Shown piece after piece: positions 55,035 to 64,000 of a stretch of DNA of 64,000 nt. A program made the translations under genes and the position numbers. The DNA is from Anthopleura xanthogrammica (Eukaryota > Cnidaria > Anthozoa > Actiniaria > Actiniidae), in contig OZ025218.1 of NCBI GenBank assembly GCA_964019055.1, positions 5,614,259-5,678,258 on the forward strand, in the 5' to 3' direction. Numbering within the stretch: the first letter of the stretch is position 1; each line of letters starts with the position of its first letter. Below the pieces are notes generated by a model that did not search any database, was not told where the DNA came from, and saw nothing but the letters and a program-made list of their open reading frames with translations.

Positions 55035-55564
55035 GACTTTATTTCAGTGTCAGTAAAACCTAGCTTACATAATAGTAAACTAATTGGGGACACCTATCTA
55101 AGAACCCATTAAAAGCCCATATTAAACCCAATACAATAAAAGTAAAATGAATGAAAGAGAAGGTAATAGGCCTTCCCTGAACCTGCATCATTTATCATCA
55201 TCATTACTATTCAGTTCGGTATTATTAATTGGTATCCATTGCCGTCGTTTCAATGCCTTCAAGAAAATTCCAATTCCAAATCCACTTCCAGCCATTTTTC
55301 TTTCGTACAACTCGTCATATCGTTGGTTCTGATCCTCGGTGAAGTAGTTTTGCCAGTCTCCTACTTCACCCTTACGTAGGAATCTTGTTGATCCTGGCTT
55401 CCTGTGCTTATCATCATCGTGGAACTGTTTGGATTTTGACATGGCGTCAAAGGTGGTTTGTTTTGCAATCAGCTGAATGGTTTGCTCAGGTAAATCTTTT
55501 TCAAGAAACTTTGCTATTTGAGTCACCGCAGAAGGAAGGTCCTAGAAAAATAATAATACATACA

Positions 55565-55770
55565 ACAATAATAATCATCATCATCGTAACCATCGTCATC
55601 ATCGTCCTCTTCATCACCATCATCATCAATTTCATCTTAATCATCAATATCATAGTCATCATCATCAAGCACCATGACATCTTAATTACAGGCATGATAT
55701 ATCATGCATCATTGTCATCATCGTCGTAATCACCAACATCATAGTCATCATCTTCATCATCAAAGCACTG
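55565..55770. repeat. Degenerate (CAT)n tract
   Basis: aatcatcatcatcgtaacca and similar in the last intron of the sulfotransferase piece. Its open frames are artefacts. Confidence 0.85.
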
Positions 55771-56005
55771 ATGGATTACAAAATTCTACAGGTATAAGCA
55801 ATTACGAGAATGGACTACTTCGACGACACGGCGGGCATCTTGGTAGGGCCTTCATAGGAGGAAAATATATAAAACTCTGTTACAGTAATGGCCTCTAGTA
55901 ACAGTTCACCACGAGACAACATGCACAAGAAATAAATTAAGAAGATGGGCATCAAAGAAAGACAAATAAACGAAGCTCTCTATATCATCAGACATACACT
56001 ATACC

Positions 56006-56137
56006 TTAACCCTAACCCTAACCCTAACCCTAACCCTGACCCTGACCCTGACCCTGACCCTGACCCTGACCCTAACCCTAACCCTGACCCTGACCCTGAC
56101 CATGACCCTAACCCTAACCCTGACCCTAACCCTGACT
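56006..56137. repeat. Interstitial telomere-like array (CCCTAA)n with CCCTGA variants
   Basis: About 22 hexamers, C-rich on the plus strand: CCCTAA at both ends, and a middle block of CCCTGA. CCCTAA/TTAGGG is the standard animal telomere repeat, so this is an internal telomere-derived tract that has diverged. Confidence 0.93.
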
Positions 56138-56192
56138 CTTTGTCTTGTTTTGCCCCCTGGACGCCCTATTATGCCAATTCAAAATGTAAAAG

Positions 56193-56677
56193 GAATAATA
56201 ATAATAATAATATTTAATACTTATATTGCGCATTTTAACATGTGAAATATGATCAAATGCGCATTACACTAGATAAAATATAAAATATAATACACTGAAC
56301 TATTTAGAATGATATATACAAAATGTGTTAGTACTAATGTTAAGATATTTACATGCAGTTACGAATAGAATAAAATATGCATAGCTTTAACTTAAAAATA
56401 AGATATACCAAAATAAATAACTAAAAACTAGTAAAACAAGTCGAATAAAAATAATAAACTAAGTTAAGTTGTTAAACGCTTCTCTAAAATAATATGTCTT
56501 CAAAAGACTTTTAAACTTTTTAAAATTGTCCTCTTTCCTAATATAACTAGGTAAATCGTTCCAGGTTTTAGGAGCAGCTGCTGTAAATGATCTGTCTCCA
56601 AGCGTACGCTTAAACCTGCCCGTCGGGTCATGCAAAACGATGACTGATACTACGTAGAAAAATAAAGTGCTTGTCAC
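56193..56677 (-). mobile_element. 5'-truncated LINE (non-LTR retrotransposon), reverse-transcriptase C-terminus
   Basis: On the minus strand 56677-56459 reads HDPTGRFKRTLGDRSFTAAA PKTWNDLPSYIRKEDNFKKF KSLLKTYYF. The GDRSFxxAAPxxWNxLPxxIR pattern is the typical C-terminal end of CR1/L2-like and related LINE ORF2 proteins. A 3' UTR of about 250 bp and an (ATT)n tail ending at 56193 follow. The copy is too short to be active. It lies in the sulfotransferase region. Confidence 0.8.
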
Positions 56678-56753
56678 TTAACCAGCATGATAAGAGAAAA
56701 CCAGGTTTTTCTTCTTCATCACATCCTGCGTATACCCCCGGCATTTCGTATGC

Positions 56754-57147
56754 ACGACTTTCACATTCCTATAATACTTTGCGTTTTTGGGGGGCAACAA
56801 TAGCAAAAATTATTTGAAAATTCAAAAATTTTCATGCAGATGCTGAGTATGTTTGCTATTATCATTGAAAAATCCAGTATCAGTTTAATCAGAGTTAATT
56901 CCACACGCATGGGAGAATGAAACGTTTGGTGTTAGAGACAATGTATGGACTTACCAAGAAATGTCATGACTCGTAAACCTGTTTCTTCCTTTTTAGTTTT
57001 TGTGAATTCTGATAGAATCTATCATAGATGCATAAGTGTTTTTAGATGATTTTTCTTCGATTCTTATTAATCTTCATGGTAATATTAACGATTTTTTCTC
57101 ATTGTTGCCCCCCAAAAACGCAAAGCATCATGGGAATGTGAAAGTGG
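56754..57147. mobile_element. MITE with about 45-bp terminal inverted repeats
   Basis: ctttcacattcctataatac tttgcgtttttggggggcaa caatagc pairs with attgttgccccccaaaaacg caaagcatcatgggaatgtg aaag. About 390 bp, no transposase frame. Confidence 0.83.
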
Positions 57148-57359
57148 TGAATACACGGTCCTTTTCAGATTCAAGATGGCTGCCGTATATATCGTCGAAG
57201 TAGTCCATTCTAAACACAGTAATTTGACCACTGGGCTTTGGACCAATGTAAACCTATATCAAACGCACATCGTATCTACATGGAGCAGAGGTCAAGATAT
57301 CTTAAATTTAGCGCCTATTCATGATTCAATAGAACTAAATCTACTGTTTTCCTTTTTGT

Positions 57360-57505
57360 GACCACGAGTCATTCCCTAGAGTATCATTTTTTTGTTTAAC
57401 GTTTCCGCATAAGAAGACACATGAATATGGATACAACTCATGCAAGAACCTTGTTCCCAAGAAGATGACATGTGATCCGAACTGAAGGGGAAAATATTAT
57501 GTTTC
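57360..57505. mobile_element. ATTTCAGAC-family element (copy 4)
   Basis: accacgagtcattccctaga gtatcatttttttgtttaac ... gacacatgaatatggataca actcat ... gacatgtgatccgaactgaa ggggaaaatatt. Diverged member, inverted relative to copy 3. Confidence 0.45.
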
Positions 57506-57654
57506 GGTGGATTTGCATGGTCCATTACCTTTTTCAAGTCTTCGTATTTCAAGATCAGAATGTTGCGACATATTTACTGCATTAAATTCATGTCAAAGCA
57601 TTAGGAAACTCGTAACAGGAAGGCATTTCTGGTTACAAATGAGAGGGGGGAGGG

Positions 57655-58005
57655 CTAGTCATAGATGGAAGGCTTGATTCATTTCCCAAAACCTGAGTCC
57701 AAACGATCAACCCCCATTTTTACGTTTTCTGCAAAATTGTAGGGCGTGAAACCCATATGACCCATTTTTCCAAGATATCTTGAAAATATTTTCAACGCTT
57801 TCTCCTATACTTAAAATCCTCCCTAATTCTCAATTTTTTGTGGTTTACGCTTCCGGTCCCTGAAAAGTCATAGGTGGAAGACTCAATTCATTTCCCAAAA
57901 CCCCATTCCCAGCGATTAGCCCACGTTTTAACCCAGTTTCCAAGATTATTATCTTGAAAATATTTTCAACACTTTTCCTACTTAAAATTCTCCCTCATTT
58001 CTAAT
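57655..58005. repeat. Direct duplication of about 170 bp
   Basis: gtcata.atggaag.ct.gattcatttc ccaaaacc ... atcttgaaaatattttcaac .ctttt occurs at 57658-57840 and 57868-58000 with moderate identity. It sits between the sulfotransferase pieces where an exon is missing. Confidence 0.65.
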
Positions 58006-58077
58006 TAACATCCAGCTCTAAAGTGCCTGCACTTCTACTTTCTATTGCAACTTTTTTCTTAGTTGATTCTTATATAG

Positions 58078-58215
58078 TATAGACCTCTCGCAGCAGGTCG
58101 GAATGCAGCTCAATTTGGAGGACAAAACAATAGGTTCCAATTCTAAGGAGATATAGATTCTTTTGTTTTACCCTCCAAATTGAGCTGCTATGACGTTACG
58201 TCCAAGGGGTCTATA
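58078..58215. mobile_element. MITE-1 copy e
   Basis: tatagacctctcgcagcagg tcggaatgcagctcaatttg gaggacaaaac ... accctccaaattgagctgct atgacgttacgtccaagggg tctata. Best preserved copy, 28 bp from the sulfotransferase P-loop exon donor. Confidence 0.82.
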
Positions 58216-59140
58216 CAGAAGGTTTTGTTAGGTTTTAATTACCGTCACCATCGATGAAGGCCTCAAACAATTCGTCAAATTCTCCATCGAATTCATTCCA
58301 TTCTATGGATTTTATATGGTGATACAGAGACACAGCACAGTCCTTTGGGTTTCGTATGACGTTGATGAACTTGGGTCTCGTTACACCATCTCCCATCGGT
58401 ACCAGAGGATATTGTAAATGAGTCTTGAACACTCGTGGAGAAGGTTTGTCTGAGAAGAAGTCGATCAACTGTTTTGTGGTGGTGATTGTACCAAACGATT
58501 TCAAACTCTCCAAGAACGGTACACGATGATGGATGGGCCTGTTATCGATATCTCCATTCATGAAAATCTGCTATACTATTTCAGACATCCACGTATTACC
58601 TGTGGTAAGAAAAAGAATGGTATGAAAAGGGGTTCGTTTTCATCCCGGTCTTTCGCAGGACATCACGTGACTGTTACTGGATGGGAAAATTTTTGGACTT
58701 TCCTAATTTAATGATCTTTTGCGGGATTACTAATGTCATATCCAAAACCTTTTCCAAAATACTATTTTTACCTTATACAGGCTCAGGGAAGCGAGCCATG
58801 TTGACAAATGCAACGTTACTGCGCATGAGCAGATCATTATTTGTAAGCAGTTATTTGCAGTTATCTCGGCCAATCCGACGAAAAAATAAATGGAATGATA
58901 ATACGATATATTTGAAAGAACAATACCTTTGTTTTTTATTGCTCTCTTTACTTTCTGTTTAATAAGTTTCTTTATAGTGTTAACAAATCACGGTTTTTCA
59001 TGGTTTTGGCATTCGTTGTCAGTTTTGCCTCCTTGGAGCATAGCGTTTTTCTTATTCGTATACTGAATAAAATCTACCACACCACATAGCCATGTACCCC
59101 GACATGTACCCAAAAAAAGAGTAGTTCTTTTCTTTAAGGA

Positions 59141-59440
59141 TTAGGGTTAGGATTTGGTTTAGGGGTTAGGGGTTAGGGGTTAGGGGTTAGGGGTTAGGGG
59201 TTAGGGGTTAGGGGTTAGGGGTTAGGGGTTAGGGGTTAGGGGTTAGGGGTTAGGGGTTAGGGGTTAGGGGTTAGGGGTTAGGGGTTAGGGGTTAGGGGTT
59301 AGGGGTTAGGGGTTAGGGGTTAGGGGTTAGGGGTTAGGGGTTAGGGGTTAGGGGTTAGGGGTTAGGGGTTAGGGGTTAGGGGTTAGGGGTTAGGGGTTAG
59401 GGGTTAGGGGTTAGGGGTTAGGGGAAGGGGAAGGGCTAGG
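59141..59440. repeat. (TTAGGGG)n heptamer array
   Basis: About 38 nearly perfect GGGGTTA units from 59161 to 59425. They are preceded by a few TTAGGG / TTAGGATTTGGTTTAGGGG variants and followed by ggggaaggggaagggc. The 7-base unit differs from the normal TTAGGG telomere unit by one extra G. Confidence 0.96.
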
Positions 59441-59689
59441 AATGGGGTTTAGGACTGAATATTAGTATCCATTCTGTATTAGGATAATGATCTGGAATGA
59501 TAACGGGGTATTCTAAAGCTATTCCACGCAATATATCCATACCTCAAATAATGTCTCAATATGGACAGGAAAGCAAGCACAAGTTTAGAAACACACACTG
59601 GCAAGATATTATAATGAAATAAGCTTCCTCACTGATAAATGTTAAAGACCGTGGAACGCTCGTAATGATGGAGGTGGAGCTGTAGAAGT

Positions 59690-61870
59690 AATGACCCTGG
59701 TCAGTGTGGTTTTGGACTGGCAGTGATAACGGTGGTTTGGTATTAGTGTAACAGTAAAGACCCTGGTCAGTGTGGTTTTGACTGGCAGTGATAACGGTGG
59801 TTTGGTATTAGTGTAACAGTAATGACCCTGGTCAGTGTGGTTTTGACTGGCAGTGATAACGGTGGTATGGTATTAGTGTAACAGTAATGACCTTGGTCAG
59901 TGTGGTTTTGACTGGCAGTGATAACGGTGGTATGGTATTAGTGTAACAGTAATGACCCTGGTCAGTGTGGTTTTGACTGGCAGTGATAACGGTGGTGTGG
60001 TATTAGTGTAACAGTAAAGACCCTGGTCAGTGTGGTTTTGACTGGCAGTGATAACGGTGGTTTGGTATTAGTGTAACAGTAATGACCCTGGTCAGTGTGG
60101 TTTTGACTGGCAGTGATAACGGTGGTTTGGTATTAGTGTAACAGTAATGACCCTGGTCAGTGTGGTTTTGGACTGGCAGTGATAACGGTGGTTTGGTATT
60201 AGTGTAACAGTAAAGACCCTGGTCAGTGTGGTTTTGACTGGCAGTGATAACGGTGGTTTGGTATTAGTGTAACAGTAATGACCCTGGTCAGTGTGGTTTT
60301 GACTGGCAGTGATAACGGTGGTTTGGTATTAGTGTAACAGTAATGACCCTGGTCAGTGTGGTTTTGACTGGCAGTGGTAACGGTGGTTTGGTATTAGTGT
60401 AACAGTAAAGACCCTGGTCAGTGTGGTTTTGACTGGCAGTGATAACGGTGGTATGGTATTAGTGTAACAGTAATGACCCTGGTCAGTGTGGTTTTTGACT
60501 GGCAGTGATAACGGTGGTATGGTATTAGTGTAACAGTAATGACCTTGGTCAGTGTGGTTTTGACTGGCAGTGATAACGGTGGTATGGTATTAGTGTAACA
60601 GTAATGACCCTGGTCAGTGTGGTTTTGACTGGCAGTGATAACGGTGGTGTGGTATTAGTGTAACAGTAATGACCCTGGTCAGTGTGGTTTTGACTGGCAG
60701 TGATAACGGTGGTATGGTATTAGTGTAACAGTAATGACCCTGGTCAGTGTGGTTTTGGACTGGCAGTGATAACGGTGGTATGGTATTAGTGTAACAGTAA
60801 TGACCCTGGTCAGTGTGGTTTTGACTGGCAGTGATAACGGTGGTATGGTATTAGTGTAACAGTAAAGACCCTGGTCAGTGTGGTTTTGGACTGGCAGTGA
60901 TAACGGTGGTTTGGTATTAGTGTAACAGTAAAGACCCTGGTCAGTGTGGTTTTGACTGGCAGTGATAACGGTGGTTTGGTATTAGTGTAACAGTAATGAC
61001 CCTGGTCAGTGTGGTTTTGACTGGCAGTGATAACGGTGGTTTGGTATTAGTGTAACAGTAAAGACCCTGGTCAGTGTGGTTTTGACTGGCAGTGATAACG
61101 GTGGTTTGGTATAGTAGTGTAACAGTAATGACCCTGGTCAGTGTGGTTTTGACTGGCAGTGATAACGGTGGTTTGGTATTAGTGTAACAGTAAAGACCCT
61201 GGTCAGTGTGGTTTTGACTGGCAGTGATAACGGTGGTTTGGTATTAGTGTAACAGTAAAGACCCTGGTCAGTGTGGTTTTGACTGGCAGTGATAACGGTG
61301 GTTTGGTATAGTAGTGTAACAGTAAAGACCCTGGTCAGTGTGGTTTTGACTGGCAGTGATAACGGTGGTATGGTATTAGTGTAACAGTAATGACCCTGGT
61401 CAGTGTGGTTTTGACTGGCAGTGATAACGGTGGTATGGTATTAGTGTAGCAGTAATGACCCTGGTCAGTGTGGTTTTGACTGGCAGTGATAACGGTGGTA
61501 TGGTATTAGTGTAACAGTAATGACCCTGGTCAGTGTAGTTTTGGACTGGCAGTGATAACAGTGGTATGGTATTAGTGTAACAGTAAAGACCCTGGTCAGT
61601 GTGGTTTTGACTGGCAGTGATAACGGTGGTTTGGTATTAGTGTAACAGTAAAGACCCTGGTCAGTGTGGTTTTGACTGGCAGTGATAACGGTGGTTTGGT
61701 ATTAGTGTAACAGTAAAGACCCTGGTCAGTGTGGTTTTGGACTGGCAGTGATAACGGTGGTTTGGTATTAGTGTAACAGTAAAGACCCTGGTCAGTGTGG
61801 TTTTGACTGGCAGTGATAACGGTGGTTTGGTATTAGTGTAACAGTAAAGACCCTGGTCAGTGTGGTTTTT
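59690..61870. repeat. 64-bp satellite, about 34 units
   Basis: Unit: gaccctggtcagtgtggttt tgactggcagtgataacggt ggtttggtattagtgtaaca gtaa. The period is 64 bp (for example 59761 to 59825). Units differ only at a few sites: aatg/aaag, tttgg/tatgg/tgtgg, ttttgact/ttttggact, rare gtagtag. No spacers lie between units, and no conserved open frame is likely. The array begins about 250 bp after the TTAGGGG array. Confidence 0.97.
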
Positions 61871-63049
61871 TGGTTTTGTCTTTCACCCTTCCTAAATACG
61901 GACCTGAACTAGGAACATATACACCTATATTTGGCTGTTGCAGCCGAAAGCAACAAGCGACAAACAACAAGCCAAGACCATATGCAAACAATGCTTTAAC
62001 TGAATTAGTTGAAGATTCGGGACAACACTTAAAGAATCGAAACAGTCGTAGCCTAGCATTATAAAATGACTAAAATAATCGCGTCTAAATGATGATTAAG
62101 GAGTAAAATACAGATGTTCTTTGCCGTCTTGTGTTGTTGCTTGTTGCTTTCAGCTGCGACAACCTTTTTTGAAATAGGTGTATATTCATTTTATACTGAA
62201 GAAGCTATCATATGTTATTAAGATAAGATTTGTTATAACCATGCAGCGTAGCGCTTTTTAATAACCATTTTATTTCTTAAATAATGTGAATATGCATGTG
62301 AATATGGAATTTGGATCACGCTATCAAACGCGCAAATCAGTTCAGTTTTAATATATCTGAATCATGTGGAAATCTTTGATAAGGAAGTAATTTTCATTTC
62401 AGCTAATGAGATTTGGATTTTTTTTCGTGCGGGAGATCGCCTTGAGCTGGTGGTATTTTTGCTGCTGAGGACAGACAAGGTGCGTCTTTTATCTACGATG
62501 AAAAAAACATGTTGATGTCAATGATGAAATAAATTGTCAATATTTAATATTAGGGACCGTCAAGAGGAATGGGAACTATAAACTGACTTTGCCTATATTT
62601 GTTATCGTCGCTGTGGTAACGCCGATTTAGTGACTAGCTGTAATGTTCAGTTTTAAAATAAATAATTTTTCAAAAGTAGATCAAAGATAGAATTACTAGA
62701 AATTGATATCGTGAAAATTAACGTTCCACTTTATTAATGATATGGAAATTAACATCAAAAGAAATGAACACCACTTAAATTAACGCGATTTTTTGAAATT
62801 CGCGTTAATTTGATGGAGCGTTAATTTCCTATAATAAGGTATGTTGTAAACTCTTATCACAGTCCAACAACCACAGGGAGCCTAATTTAGAAAAATATAT
62901 AAATTTATGAGAAAATGGATTAGAGGCTAAGAAAGTCTGCTAAATATTACATGTCAACAGAAAAAATCAAGCAAAATTACAGCAGAATATTTCTCGCGAG
63001 CCTTTGTTCTTTTACATTTTTTCACAACTTTCAACACACGGCGACCATA
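61871..63049. other. Region without recognised genes
   Basis: No supported gene. A 64-codon plus-strand frame at 61870-62064 shows no family features. A perfect-looking hairpin (aaattaacgcgattttttga aattcgcgttaattt) lies at 62774-62813. Confidence 0.55.
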
Positions 63050-63510
63050 GAAGAATGCATTAGTTTCGCACTCGATGCAAACCGCTGTTTTCGAAGACCA
63101 CAGACGCATTTGTACAGGGCTAGCCTCGTTTATAAGTCAGCTATTCAAAGAATGATTTGCAAAAGTCAACTGTAATGTAAAGAATGTTGAAGTTGAATAA
63201 TACCAATGTTTTGAAATTCCACGGACGTTTAATGGTGTCTATGGATAGCTGACTCATAAACAAGATTAACATGGACCGCGGAGCACCATAAAAAGTGGTT
63301 GGGGATATATAAGAGACTAGTATGGAAAAAAGTGGTGGGGTCAAGATTCGAAAATAAACTAGACTCTAGTATGGGAAAAGGGAAAAAGTGGTAGAGCTAG
63401 CGCTATAGTCCTAAAAGCCCCTCCCCTCGCGCGGTCCCTGGCCAACCCTGTACAAATGAGTCTGTGGTCTTCAAAAACAGCGGTTTGCATCAAATGTGAA
63501 ACTGGTGTAT
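63050..63510. mobile_element. Element with about 55-bp terminal inverted repeats
   Basis: gatgcaaaccgctgttttcg aagaccacagacgcatttgt acagggctagcc (63076-63127) pairs with ggccaaccctgtacaaatga gtctgtggtcttcaaaaaca gcggtttgcatc (63438-63493). An inner pair (ataagtcagctattcaa / atggatagctgactcat) lies within. No transposase frame. Confidence 0.8.
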
Positions 63511-63817
63511 TAGATCTGTCTAGTGTTCCCGGTTAGTGTCTCCGTAATCTTACGTTTTCATGTTTACAGCTATGAAGACAGTTTTGACTGCTAAACAACG
63601 AATCAAGTAGCGACTTTGAAAACTGCAGTGCGAAAACTAAACGAAAGTTGAATCAGTGTCGAAGCGACAAATCTTCGCTAAAAAGATGTTTTTCTGCCGA
63701 CAAATTTAAAAGTGATAAAGCGACGATGTCTTTCAAGTGAAAGTTGTTTTTAAGTATAAGCTACAATCTTGGACAAAAAATGTGGAATTTTCCTCATAAA
63801 ATATTATCTAAACTGAA

Positions 63818-63925
63818 ATTCCCCCTCCCCCCCCCCCCCCCCCAGCACAATGTTGGTTCCATTGGCTAGCACAGTTCCCTCTCGACAGACCCAACATTGT
63901 TCTGGGGGGAGGGGGGTCGTTGGAG
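63818..63925. repeat. G/C-run inverted repeat
   Basis: ccccctccccccccccc cagcacaatgttggttcc pairs imperfectly with gacccaacattgttctgggg ggagggggg. Small hairpin element ending near the window edge. Confidence 0.65.
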
Positions 63926-64000
63926 AGGGATTTAACTGTGTTTTACACAATATATCCTTACAAACTCAAAAATCCTCAACCATTTTGTCCAATATTGTAG

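Larger units (their letters stand above)
47569..55187. other. Region without recognised genes upstream of the fusion gene
   Basis: No open frame with family features on either strand. It should hold the promoter and 5' non-coding exon(s) of the large gene, but I could not place them. It contains the palindromic elements, CATC tract and MITEs listed separately. Confidence 0.55.
55188..58599 (-). pseudogene. Cytosolic sulfotransferase, probably a pseudogene
   Basis: Three exon pieces are seen. (a) 58599-58243 has GNTWMSEIV (the PAPS P-loop, xSGTTW in the family), MNGDIDN, HHRVPFLESL, SPRVFKTHLQYPLVP and KFINVIRNPKDCAVSLYHH, with the family TYLR/RNPKD motif. (b) 57576-57529 has NILILKYEDLKK. 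(c) 55541-55188 has DLPSAVTQIAKFLEKDL and FLRKGEVGDWQNYFTEDQNQ (the RKGxxGDWK PAPS-binding motif), then a TGA stop. Such enzymes move sulfate from PAPS to hydroxyl or amino groups of small molecules. Against function: TAG at 58573-58571 in frame just after the P-loop (IV-stop-QIF), TAA at the start of piece (b), and no recognisable exon for the HVxxWW region or the N-terminus. Sequencing error or wrong exon limits for (b) cannot be excluded. Confidence 0.68.

Noticed and set aside
59141..59440. A real chromosome end
   Set aside because: Unique sequence and a satellite continue for 4.5 kb beyond it, and the unit is TTAGGGG, not TTAGGG.
59690..61870. CRISPR-like regular repeats
   Set aside because: Units are head to tail without variable spacers, and the genome is eukaryotic; it is a satellite.

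Overview
The window is eukaryotic, most likely from an invertebrate animal and probably a cnidarian (anthozoan). Genes are split by many introns with GT...AG borders, interstitial TTAGGG-type repeats are present, non-coding DNA is full of short palindromic (MITE-like) elements, tRNA-derived SINEs and simple-sequence tracts, and the protein families are animal ones (delta-catenin, PLAT/LOXHD1-type, Ig, cytosolic sulfotransferase). The species assignment is inference. All splice sites and reading frames below were worked out by hand from the sequence.

Layout. (1) About 0.35-1.9 kb, minus strand: the first two coding exons of a secreted or membrane Ig-domain gene running off the left edge. (2) 2-5.9 kb: foldback elements and a SINE. 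(3) 5.88-47.53 kb, minus strand: one very large gene. I could join 44 coding exons in a single open frame (7,728 nt, 2,575 residues): a Ser-rich N-terminus of about 180 residues, 14 PLAT (lipoxygenase-homology) domains, an armadillo-repeat domain of the p120/delta-catenin family, and a C-terminal tail ending in a Trp-Val PDZ-type motif. Each PLAT is built from two exons in a 1-0/0-1 phase pattern, and all linker exons are 1-1, so the whole PLAT block is a phase-symmetric cassette between the N-terminal exon and the Arm exons. (4) 25.9-31.1 kb, plus strand, nested in the intron between PLAT 6 and PLAT 7: an essentially intronless gene with a TATA box, encoding four nearly identical 236-residue filamin/Ig-like repeats, followed (after a frame break or very short intron) by an Smr domain and a CxxC zinc finger. 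(5) 47.6-55.2 kb: no convincing gene; it presumably holds the promoter and 5' non-coding exon(s) of the large gene. (6) 55.2-58.6 kb, minus strand: sulfotransferase exons with in-frame stop codons, probably a pseudogene, with telomere-like and LINE remnants inside. (7) 59.1-61.9 kb: a TTAGGGG array followed by a 64-bp satellite of about 34 units. (8) 62-64 kb: inverted-repeat elements only.

The main discovery candidate is the PLAT-array/delta-catenin fusion. Delta-catenins bind the juxtamembrane tail of classical cadherins; PLAT arrays of the LOXHD1 type sit at membranes and cytoskeleton. A protein carrying both would be a junction or hair-bundle-type scaffold with a long chain of membrane- or protein-binding modules ahead of the cadherin-binding domain. 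I know of no described delta-catenin with PLAT domains, but I could not search databases.
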